Source: Verrucomicrobiaceae bacterium
GTDB taxonomy: Bacteria > Verrucomicrobiota > Verrucomicrobiia > Verrucomicrobiales > Akkermansiaceae
NCBI GenBank assembly: GCA_027485995.1
Contig: JAIXPW010000185.1
Coordinates: 1 to 40,425, forward strand
Reading direction: 5' to 3'
DNA length: 40,425 nt
A program made the position numbers and the translations under genes. Below are positions 33,614-40,425 of this stretch, one piece after another (the stretch's first letter is position 1; each line of letters begins with the position of its first letter). Under the pieces are notes generated by a model, which ran no database searches, was not told the origin of the DNA, and saw nothing but the letters and a program-made list of their open reading frames with translations.

Positions 33614-36600
33614 TCACTTCAGCTTCCCGATCATCTCGATCAGGTCACCGACCTTCTTGCTGGTCGAGTAGTGGGCGCGGACCTTGGCGACCTGCGGCGT
33701 GAGGGATTGGAAATCGGTGGCTTCAGCCAGCGGTCCACCGCGCAGCTTTTCGGCGGCGAGAGCGGCAAGCGAGGCGAGCTGCATCGAGGGCGCGGCCTGA
33801 TCGAAGGCTGCCGCTTTCTCATCGTAGGGGATCGTCCAGGTCTGCTCGACCATCTGGCCTGTCGAGGTGTCCTTGAAGCGCACGCTGGCCTCGCCGATCT
33901 CACCCGTGCCCAACGGCAGGGTTTCGACCTGATAGAGCGCGACACCTGCCTCTTCCGCGGCGAGCTCGGCGGCATCGACCTTGTCGTTGCGGAAATCCTC
34001 GGTCTTCAGGCGATGCTTTTCAAAGCCGATGAGCTTGTAGCGACCCACGCGGGCCGGATTGAAATGAACCTGCACCTTCACGTTCTCGGCTGCGGGACGG
34101 AAGGCACCGGCGAGTTGCTTGGCGAAGTTCGCATCGGCATCCGAGGGCTGGTCGATGAGGTAATAGCGACCATTGCCATCGCGGGTAAGCGTTTCGAGCA
34201 TGCGGTCGTTCACGCCACCCGCGCCGAGGCCGGCGGCATCGAAGGAAATGCCCTGCTGGCGAAGTGCGCGGATGCGGTCGGCGAGGTCTTCGGGCTTGGC
34301 ATTGCCAAGGTTCGCCGCGCCATCGGTGAGCAGGACGATGCGGTTCTGCGCGGCGGGATTCTTCTGACGCAGCGCGAGATCGCCGCCGAGTTTGAGGGCT
34401 TCCTCCAGGTTCGTGCCGCCTTCGCTTGGAGTGTTGCGGACGATGTCGATGAGTTCCTTCGCGCGCTCGCCGGGCAAGCGGTCGGCCATCAGTCGAGGGG
34501 TCCGGGAAAATCCGGCCACCGTGATCGTGTCGCCCGCTTTCAGAAGTGAGGCGAGTTGGACGATGGCCTGGTTGAGTCCTTCGTGTCGGTCCTCGCGCTC
34601 CATCGAACCGGAGTGATCGAGCAGGACTGTTAGCGCCAGCGGTTGGCTCGCGGCGCGACCAGCGGCACCGGTGCGCATCGCGACGCGAACCAGATTGCGC
34701 TGCGGCAGGATCGGATGCGCGGCCTGTTCGATCGCACAAGCGACGGGTTCGCCAGGGGCGGGAGTGGGATCGCCATAGTCGAAGGCATTGTAGAATTCCT
34801 CAGGCCGCACCGACTCGGGATCCGGACGCTCGCCACGATCCAAGGCCGCCTTGGCGACCTTGAACGAGGCATCGCTGACATGCAGGGAAAAGGTCGAAAA
34901 CGCCTCGGCATTGGCGGAGAGTTCGTCGGTGGGGATGGGGACAGGGGCCGGGGCGGGTTTGGGAATGGACTTGGCCGAGGCAGGAGCCTGCATCTGAAGT
35001 CTGGTGAGCCTTTCGTTCGTCTTGTCCAGTTGATCCATGAGCGACTCACGCAATGTGGTTACCCCTTCCTCCAACTGCTTGCGCGTGTTCGCGAGATTCT
35101 TGCTTTCCGCCTGAATGGTCGGGTGCGTTTCACCAAGCCCTTGAGTCTTGAGCTGATCGAGCCTGCGTTTCTGCTCCAGGTATTTGGGGTATAGGTTTTT
35201 GATGTCGTTTTCAGGCAGATCGAGGCCTGATGCGTAAACGAGAAGCTGGTCACTCGTGTAATTCAGCAGGCTCTTGATCTGGCTCTCCAACTGGATCTTA
35301 TCTTGTTCGATCTTGTATGCATCAAGAGGAGGACCCGAAGGCAGAATTCCCTTTGTCCGGACAATCGTCGTCAAAAGCTTCCGCCTCTCCTCGACCTTAT
35401 CCTCCTGATCACGCACCGCCTTGCGCAACTCTTGGAGTCCACGCTCAGAATCTTTCGTCTCGATCTGATTAAGGTAGTCTTTGTAGGTCTTCGCGACTTC
35501 GGCTGCGATTGCGCTTGCGACACTGGGGTCGTCATTCTTGACCTTGATATCGATGAGGTCCGTTCCTGGGCGGTTGCTGAGTTCGATGCTCTTCTGAAGT
35601 TCCTCAACTGCTTTTTCCTTCGTGACCTCCCATTTATTGGAAAGCTCCAATTGCTCTGCAACTTTTGCCAGAACGTTTCGTGATTTTGCGATCTCGAACT
35701 CAGTCGCAAAGAACTGCTGGGTCATGAGGCCGGATCCGCTGGACTCCGTCATTTCCCGTCCTTGGACCGTGATGCCAGGCACCCTTGGTTTGACCTGAAT
35801 CACAGCAGATGATTGATAACGACGATCCAAAGAAAGCCAACCTGGCTTTTCAATGACAGGATCTTCGTGAACAATGATGGAATTGGTCGGGATCCGCTCT
35901 TGGATCGTTTCACCGATAAGTTTCACCTTCATGGTGTTGAGCATTTCCTGAGCGGTATCGAGCTCCCGCTTGGCGTCGACGTAGTCCTGGGCATCCACTG
36001 CCATGTCGATGGCGGCGCCCTCTTTTTGCTCTCTAAGAACCTCCAACTTCGAGACGCGGTCACGCTGTAGGGCATCACTGTTGTTTGCCAACGTAGCATC
36101 AACAGCCTTCTCATCCATCCGATTGCCCCGCAGCGGATTCTCGAACATCGCGGTTGGGGCGGAGTCCTTGGCCTCTTTCAGTTGCCGCTCCTTGTCGCCT
36201 TTCTTTAAATCTTCGGAGCTCCCTGAAGCGAGTTGATCGACATCTTTGTCGCCACTCAACACCTGGCGACGGATCATTTCCCGCTGGGCCAGGCCGGAGA
36301 GCGTGGTGGCGGGAGCCTCCTCGGGCGCAGACTTTTGATCGGACTGCAGGTCTTCGGATGTCTTTTTCGGCGAGTCGGGATCGCTGAAGACAATGCCGTC
36401 AGATAGCATTTTCTCCATCGCTGCCTCGGACTTCTGGGGGACCACTGCGGCAGGCGCAGGCTGAGCGGCTGGCATGGCGGGCTTGAGCGACTGGAGCTCC
36501 GCGAGTTCGCCGGTTGGCTCGCCGGGCTTGTCGGCCGGTGGGCCGGCGGCTGGCTGGCGGCTGCTGCGATTGGGATTATTAAGAACCGCGTCGATGCTGT

Positions 36601-38077
36601 CGCGATTGATGGCTGCGTCCCCGCTTCGCAATCCACCGGACAAAACGGAGCTGACATCCAGTCCGTAGCCGGTCGGAGATTTATCGCCCTTGGCGTCTGA
36701 AGGATCGATCTCCAGAACTGCGCCGGTGTCCTTGGCATCGAATTTGCCTTCGATCCCGAGAGCGCCGGCGCTCGCCTGGGTTCTGCCGTTGTAGGTGTTG
36801 CCGCCACTGAGTTCGAGGCTGCCGGCTCCATTCTTCGCGAGCCCGGGCAGCACTGCCTCGTCTGCTTCCAGCATGGCTCCACCTTCCCCTCTTCCGAATG
36901 CGGCACCTGTTTCTCCGGTGGGTGAAGTGGGAACCTCACGGCGAATCACTCGGTCCCTCGACGAGGATTCGCCCTCGATTTCGACGCGGCGACTGCGCAG
37001 TTCATCGGTCTGCGCCAATTGGGATTCCGGCCCTGAGGCGGATGCCCAGCCGCCAGCGGGCTCAATGGGCTTGTGCTCACTCACGGACCCTCTGGCAGCG
37101 AGCTTCATTCCCTCGTCCTGAATCGTGTCTGCGAAGGGATCCGCTTGGGCGACCTGATTGATCGGAGAACCAAAGTTGACGGAGCCCTCGAACTCCTGCT
37201 TCGCGGCACCCTGTGGAGGGGCTGCTGGCTCACCAGCCTGAACCTTGCCACTGAACGCCACGCTGTTCGGCAGTTCCGGTGGTTCGTACTCGTTGGAGTA
37301 TTTGAACTCGCGAATGACTTCCAACTTCGGCTTCGAAGCAGCGGCGAGGGACTCGGTGTCGGCGACGGCCTGGGCGGCCTTGGTCTTGTAGGAAATGCCC
37401 TCGCCCGAAGCTTGCTGGTTCTGCTTCTGGCCTGCGAGCTGGCCGTTCCAATCCGAGCGATCGTCCACAACTTGGGGCCTGGAGGCTCGTGATGCAGGTG
37501 CAACTTCGAAGGTGGAGCCACCGATGATGTCGACGCTGCTACCAGAAGTGATTCTTCCACCGCCACCACTCGGCATGAAATCCACGGATTTCTCGTTCAC
37601 CGCGAGGCTCGACGAGGATTTCGTGGCATCGAATCCGAAGCGGTAAAGCATTCCGAACAGCACGCAGGCGGCGGCTGTTAGAATGGTTTTCACAAACCAG
37701 CGAGATGGAGCTGATTGCCCCTCGGAGCGTCGACGTTGAGGCAACCTGCCGGGCTTGAGAAAAGAACGGCTGGGCGGTGCCGGGCGGAGAATGGAAATGT
37801 CCTGCTCCGGCGTGCTTTCACCGAAGAGTTCCTCGATCTTCACACGCTTCTCAGGCGGAAGCTTCCAGGCCTCATCGGCCTCGGCGGATTCGGCCTCGCT
37901 GAGGAGGCCGTGGAGGGCGCGCATGCGGCGGCGGAAGACGAGCAGCTCGGGGCGCTCGTCGCAAAGGCGTTCCAGTTCCCCGGCCTCGAAGGCGGTGGCC
38001 TCGCCGAGGACCCACGCGACGATCCGCGCCTCAAGCGAGGCATCGCCAACGGGTTCAAGCGGTGGATGGTCATTCAT
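33614..38077 (-). CDS. Anti-sigma-like / Wzz-like coiled coil / VWA fusion protein
   Basis: 1487 residues. In order: residues 14-60, a short helical anti-sigma-like region (VAWVLGEATAFEAGELERL), with no zinc motif; 127-147, one membrane helix; 160-740, low-complexity and linker sequence with an autotransporter-repeat-like motif at 416-443 (GAGSLELSGGNTYNGRTQAS). Residues 750-1030 are a coiled coil closely like the periplasmic part of Wzz/chain-length regulators (FFATEFEIAKSRNVLAKVAE) but without flanking membrane helices. Residues 1055-1487 are a YfbK-like VWA protein part (FSTFSLHVSDASF) with a complete MIDAS: DHSGS (Asp1154), Thr1222, Asp1252. The gene follows the ECF sigma gene by 33 bases, so its N-terminus likely holds that sigma factor at the membrane. 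Confidence 0.85.
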   Translation of the reverse strand: MNDHPPLEPVGDASLEARIVAWVLGEATAFEAGELERLCDERPELLVFRRRMRALHGLLSEAESAEADEAWKLPPEKRVKIEELFGESTPEQDISILRPAPPSRSFLKPGRLPQRRRSEGQSAPSRWFVKTILTAAACVLFGMLYRFGFDATKSSSSLAVNEKSVDFMPSGGGGRITSGSSVDIIGGSTFEVAPASRASRPQVVDDRSDWNGQLAGQKQNQQASGEGISYKTKAAQAVADTESLAAASKPKLEVIREFKYSNEYEPPELPNSVAFSGKVQAGEPAAPPQGAAKQEFEGSVNFGSPINQVAQADPFADTIQDEGMKLAARGSVSEHKPIEPAGGWASASGPESQLAQTDELRSRRVEIEGESSSRDRVIRREVPTSPTGETGAAFGRGEGGAMLEADEAVLPGLAKNGAGSLELSGGNTYNGRTQASAGALGIEGKFDAKDTGAVLEIDPSDAKGDKSPTGYGLDVSSVLSGGLRSGDAAINRDSIDAVLNNPNRSSRQPAAGPPADKPGEPTGELAELQSLKPAMPAAQPAPAAVVPQKSEAAMEKMLSDGIVFSDPDSPKKTSEDLQSDQKSAPEEAPATTLSGLAQREMIRRQVLSGDKDVDQLASGSSEDLKKGDKERQLKEAKDSAPTAMFENPLRGNRMDEKAVDATLANNSDALQRDRVSKLEVLREQKEGAAIDMAVDAQDYVDAKRELDTAQEMLNTMKVKLIGETIQERIPTNSIIVHEDPVIEKPGWLSLDRRYQSSAVIQVKPRVPGITVQGREMTESSGSGLMTQQFFATEFEIAKSRNVLAKVAEQLELSNKWEVTKEKAVEELQKSIELSNRPGTDLIDIKVKNDDPSVASAIAAEVAKTYKDYLNQIETKDSERGLQELRKAVRDQEDKVEERRKLLTTIVRTKGILPSGPPLDAYKIEQDKIQLESQIKSLLNYTSDQLLVYASGLDLPENDIKNLYPKYLEQKRRLDQLKTQGLGETHPTIQAESKNLANTRKQLEEGVTTLRESLMDQLDKTNERLTRLQMQAPASAKSIPKPAPAPVPIPTDELSANAEAFSTFSLHVSDASFKVAKAALDRGERPDPESVRPEEFYNAFDYGDPTPAPGEPVACAIEQAAHPILPQRNLVRVAMRTGAAGRAASQPLALTVLLDHSGSMEREDRHEGLNQAIVQLASLLKAGDTITVAGFSRTPRLMADRLPGERAKELIDIVRNTPSEGGTNLEEALKLGGDLALRQKNPAAQNRIVLLTDGAANLGNAKPEDLADRIRALRQQGISFDAAGLGAGGVNDRMLETLTRDGNGRYYLIDQPSDADANFAKQLAGAFRPAAENVKVQVHFNPARVGRYKLIGFEKHRLKTEDFRNDKVDAAELAAEEAGVALYQVETLPLGTGEIGEASVRFKDTSTGQMVEQTWTIPYDEKAAAFDQAAPSMQLASLAALAAEKLRGGPLAEATDFQSLTPQVAKVRAHYSTSKKVGDLIEMIGKLK

Positions 38078-38110
38078 AAGAAATAGGAGATCGGGGATTG
38101 GAGATGGGCC

Positions 38111-38617
38111 TCAGCCTTCGGCGGATTCGACGCCCAGGCGTCTGAGGGAATCGGCGAGGCCCTTGAGAAGGTGGTGGAGCTTGTAGCCGATGTTTCCGGC
38201 ACTGAGGCCGGTGTGCTCGGCGATCTGGTCGTACTTGAGGCCGTCGTGGTATTTCATTTCCAGAAGGCGTCGGTCTTCCTCGCGGAGTTCTGAAATGAGG
38301 AGCCGGAGGGTGCCGGAGGCCTCCATGCGGCCGAGGTCCTGCTCGGGGGTGGGGCTGGCGCTTTCCCACTCGCGGGAGTCGTCGAGCGGGGATTCGTGGC
38401 GTCGTTTCCGGAGGTGGTTGAGGGCGAGATTGCGCAGGCAGCGGTAGAGCCAGGGGCGGGGTTGCTGGACCTCGGCCCAGTGCTGGTGGAGGCGGAGGAA
38501 GCTTTCCTGGACGAGGTCCTCGGCGGTTTCCCGAATCCCCGTCAGGCCGTGGGCGAAGCGGAGGAGCGGACTCTCCTCGGCCTCGAAGACCTGCCGGAAT
38601 GTGGGTTTTTCCTCCAT
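38111..38617 (-). CDS. ECF-type RNA polymerase sigma factor
   Basis: About 168 residues from ATG 38617 (MEEKPTFRQVFEAEE); an earlier ATG at 38692 adds a proline-rich stretch unlike the family, and neither start has a ribosome site. Region 2 is visible as LLRFAHGLTGIRETAEDLVQ, with ESFLRLHQHW and RPWLYRCLRNLALNHLRKRR (the -10 binding part). Region 4 is LREEDRRLLEMKYHDGLKYDQ, then the helix-turn-helix IAEHTGLSAGNIGYKLHHLL. It probably directs polymerase to the genes of this reverse-strand block, with activity set by the membrane protein encoded 33 bases downstream. The class is inferred; autoregulation is typical but not shown here. Confidence 0.92.
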   Translation of the reverse strand: MEEKPTFRQVFEAEESPLLRFAHGLTGIRETAEDLVQESFLRLHQHWAEVQQPRPWLYRCLRNLALNHLRKRRHESPLDDSREWESASPTPEQDLGRMEASGTLRLLISELREEDRRLLEMKYHDGLKYDQIAEHTGLSAGNIGYKLHHLLKGLADSLRRLGVESAEG

Positions 38618-38875
38618 GGTGGATCGGATCGGCACGACGGCAGACCTGGGTGGGTCAGTCGGGGCTGGGTGGATGGATCTCCGGGATTCCATGGACGGAA
38701 GGGGGCACGCTCATGCTTCGTTACAGGCTAAGACCCGCCTGGGAGAGGATTCTTGGAAAAAAGAGCGAAGTTTTTTCCGGCTGGCGATTTTCTCAGTGCC
38801 GGTCGGTGTCGTCGCGACCGAGATCTTCCCTTGCGGGCAGGGCGCGACCGACCTTGAATGACGGCGTCTCCAGCC
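38618..38875. other. Divergent promoter region, sigma gene / tatC
   Basis: 258 bases between divergent starts. No clear promoter boxes, repeats or operators could be fixed by eye. It must hold the promoters of both genes, including the one likely recognised by the ECF factor itself. Confidence 0.4.
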
Positions 38876-40252
38876 ATGTTCATCCTCAAGAAACTCTTCC
38901 AACTCCGGGATCACGCCAATTCGGATGCGGAGAAGCCGTTTCTGGATCACCTGGAGGACCTGCGGGTCACCATCACCAAGATCGTGGTGACCCTGGTGAT
39001 CTCGATGACGGTCTGCTTCAGCTTTCAGGACAAGCTGATGGGAGTGCTGAAGCGCCCGGTGGAACGGGTCTGGTACATCCACCAGCAGTCGCTGCTGCCA
39101 GCCGATGCCAAGGTCACACGACCGATGACGGTGGAGATTTGGGAAAGTGCCAAGAAGCTGGAGCGTGCCGCCGCGCCTCTTTCCGAAGCCGAACGGACAC
39201 TGCTGTTCCAGGCGGTCGGGGATGAAGCCGTCGTCCACTATGCGAAATCCGCTGCCCTCCTCCGCAGCGTGCTGACCCTGGAGGAAAAGAAGCGCGGGGG
39301 CTACATCGCGAGCCTGCCGGTGGGTGAGGAGATCAAGCGCGAGCTGCGTGCACTGCTCGAAACGAAAGCGAATCCCGAGCTCAGCGCGATGAGCGATGCC
39401 CAGCGCATGTCGGCGTTGAAACCGACGGAGACCTTCATGCTTTCCATGAGCCTGTCGTTCTTCGCGGGCATTGTGGTGGCGTTCCCGCTGCTGCTGTATT
39501 TCATCCTGCAGTTCATCCTGCCGGGACTGCACGGGCACGAGAAAAGCGTCCTCTGGCCGGCGCTGGCAATCGGCTTCGGGCTGTTCATCGGAGGCGTGCT
39601 CTTCGCCTACTACCTGGTCCTGCCGAAGGCGCTGGTGTTCTTCTTCGAGTGGGGAAATGACATGGGCATTTCGAACGATTGGCGGATCGGGGAATACATC
39701 GGATTTGCCACGCAGTTCACCCTGCTGTTCGGCGCATCCTTCGAACTTCCGGTGGTGGTGATGGTTCTCGTGAAGCTCGGTCTGCTGGGTTACGAGACGA
39801 TGAAGCGGACCCGGACCTACGCGATCGTCGCCATCTTCGTCATCGCCGCGGTGCTCACGCCGACGCCGGACATTTTCACCCAGCTCCTGATGGCCTGTCC
39901 GATGATCCTGCTTTACGAAGGCTGCATCTGGCTGGCCTGGTGGGATGGGAAAAAGCGCGCCAAGGAAGAGGAAGCCGAGGCTCGGGAAGAGGCTTTACGA
40001 GCCAGGGAACGGATGGAACGCCTGCTCCTGGAACACGAGAATCTCGATCCCTACAGCACCGAAGGCGACGAGCATGATGGGATGCATGACGAGTATCACG
40101 ATTACCACGATTACCACGATCATCACCATCATGACGGACTCCACGACCACGACGGGCTCCATGATTCGGAAGTCGCGGGGGACCATCCGGAGCCACCGGT
40201 GGAATACGATCCCGACCTGAAGCCGAAGGCCGAGGACACCTCAAAGGACTGA
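38876..40252 (+). CDS. tatC: Twin-arginine translocase subunit TatC, with insert and His/Asp-rich tail
   Basis: TatC is the membrane receptor of the Tat pathway, which exports folded proteins. Start at ATG 38876 (MFILKKLFQLRDH) is preferred over 38858; residue numbers here are from 38858. The N-terminal EKPFLDHLEDLRVTITKI is the signal-binding region. Membrane helices are at about 40-55, 195-220, 232-256, 283-308, 320-338 and 343-362, with KPTETFMLSMSLSFFAG and LHGHEK. The first periplasmic loop is about 135 residues, much longer than the usual 50. After the last helix a charged coiled stretch leads to a tail rich in His and Asp (residues 404-440, HHHH at 422-425). Such a tail suggests metal binding. 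No tatA/tatB gene is adjacent. Confidence 0.95.
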   Translation: MFILKKLFQLRDHANSDAEKPFLDHLEDLRVTITKIVVTLVISMTVCFSFQDKLMGVLKRPVERVWYIHQQSLLPADAKVTRPMTVEIWESAKKLERAAAPLSEAERTLLFQAVGDEAVVHYAKSAALLRSVLTLEEKKRGGYIASLPVGEEIKRELRALLETKANPELSAMSDAQRMSALKPTETFMLSMSLSFFAGIVVAFPLLLYFILQFILPGLHGHEKSVLWPALAIGFGLFIGGVLFAYYLVLPKALVFFFEWGNDMGISNDWRIGEYIGFATQFTLLFGASFELPVVVMVLVKLGLLGYETMKRTRTYAIVAIFVIAAVLTPTPDIFTQLLMACPMILLYEGCIWLAWWDGKKRAKEEEAEAREEALRARERMERLLLEHENLDPYSTEGDEHDGMHDEYHDYHDYHDHHHHDGLHDHDGLHDSEVAGDHPEPPVEYDPDLKPKAEDTSKD

Positions 40253-40313
40253 TCCTCCGAACAGGCGGACGGTTACGCTTGGCTCCGCTCGGGGAAATCT
40301 GATTTGCTCGGGC

Positions 40314-40425
40314 ATGTTCCTCGGGATCGATTCCTCCACGCAGTCACTCACCGGCCTCCTCATTGATCCGGCCACCGGCCAGATCGTCCAGCAGACCTCG
40401 GTCAATTTCGGCTCCGAACTCCCCC
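40314..40425 (+). CDS. FGGY-family carbohydrate kinase, N-terminus (runs off window)
   Basis: ATG 40314 opens a frame reading MFLGIDSSTQSLTGLLIDP, the phosphate-1 motif of FGGY sugar kinases (xylulokinase, glycerol kinase and relatives). The DSSTQS variant is most like xylulokinases. 37 residues are visible; the rest lies beyond the window. It follows tatC by 61 bases on the same strand. The substrate cannot be set from this part. Confidence 0.8.
   Translation, partial: MFLGIDSSTQSLTGLLIDPATGQIVQQTSVNFGSELP

Noticed and set aside
33614..38077. Reading the VWA fusion as a true polysaccharide chain-length regulator
   Set aside because: It lacks the paired membrane helices of Wzz and no polysaccharide synthesis genes are in the window.

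Overview
The window comes from a high-GC bacterium, most likely of the Verrucomicrobiota (Luteolibacter/Haloferula-like Verrucomicrobiae). The reasons are the mix of very large exported proteins, a choice-of-anchor-D protein, an ECF sigma factor beside a VWA protein, a rhomboid with the C-terminal helical tail common in this group, GTP-type PEP carboxykinase, poor Shine-Dalgarno sequences, and short-unit intergenic repeats arranged as inverted pairs. The lineage is inferred from gene content; no rRNA gene is present.

Left part (1-12 kb): the 3' end of tsf with a terminator; a vapBC-type toxin-antitoxin pair with an inverted repeat in front; a reverse-strand rhomboid-mazG pair with overlapping stop and start; a small unknown protein; pckG; an exported papain-fold (C39-like) peptidase; a photolyase-family protein whose two domains appear to be in swapped order; a two-SH3-module protein; lysC; an exported thioredoxin-fold protein; and a DUF5615-type toxin gene preceded by a broken DUF433-type antitoxin gene.

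Middle part (12-21.4 kb): mostly single forward genes for exported proteins (a discoidin plus pectate-lyase-like beta-helix protein, a TPR-like membrane protein, a conserved secreted protein), a Phd antitoxin running in frame into a decayed VapC toxin, and argH. Intergenic stretches are long and hold repeats and gene remnants.

Reverse-strand block (21.4-38.6 kb): this is the most unusual part. An ECF sigma factor gene lies 33 bases upstream of a 1487-residue protein. That protein combines an anti-sigma-like N-terminus, one membrane span, a short autotransporter-repeat-like motif, a Wzz-like coiled coil without its usual membrane spans, and a YfbK-like VWA domain. Next come a 2252-residue membrane protein with an internal tandem duplication, a 994-residue choice-of-anchor-D protein, and two small membrane proteins. 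I infer an envelope-directed, sigma-controlled system in which the VWA fusion is both the membrane regulator and a surface or periplasmic component. Nothing in the sequence proves that the genes act together.

Right end: tatC, with a large insert after its first membrane span and a His/Asp-rich tail, diverges from the sigma gene. The start of an FGGY-family sugar kinase runs off the window. No rRNA, tRNA, CRISPR array or insertion sequence was recognised.
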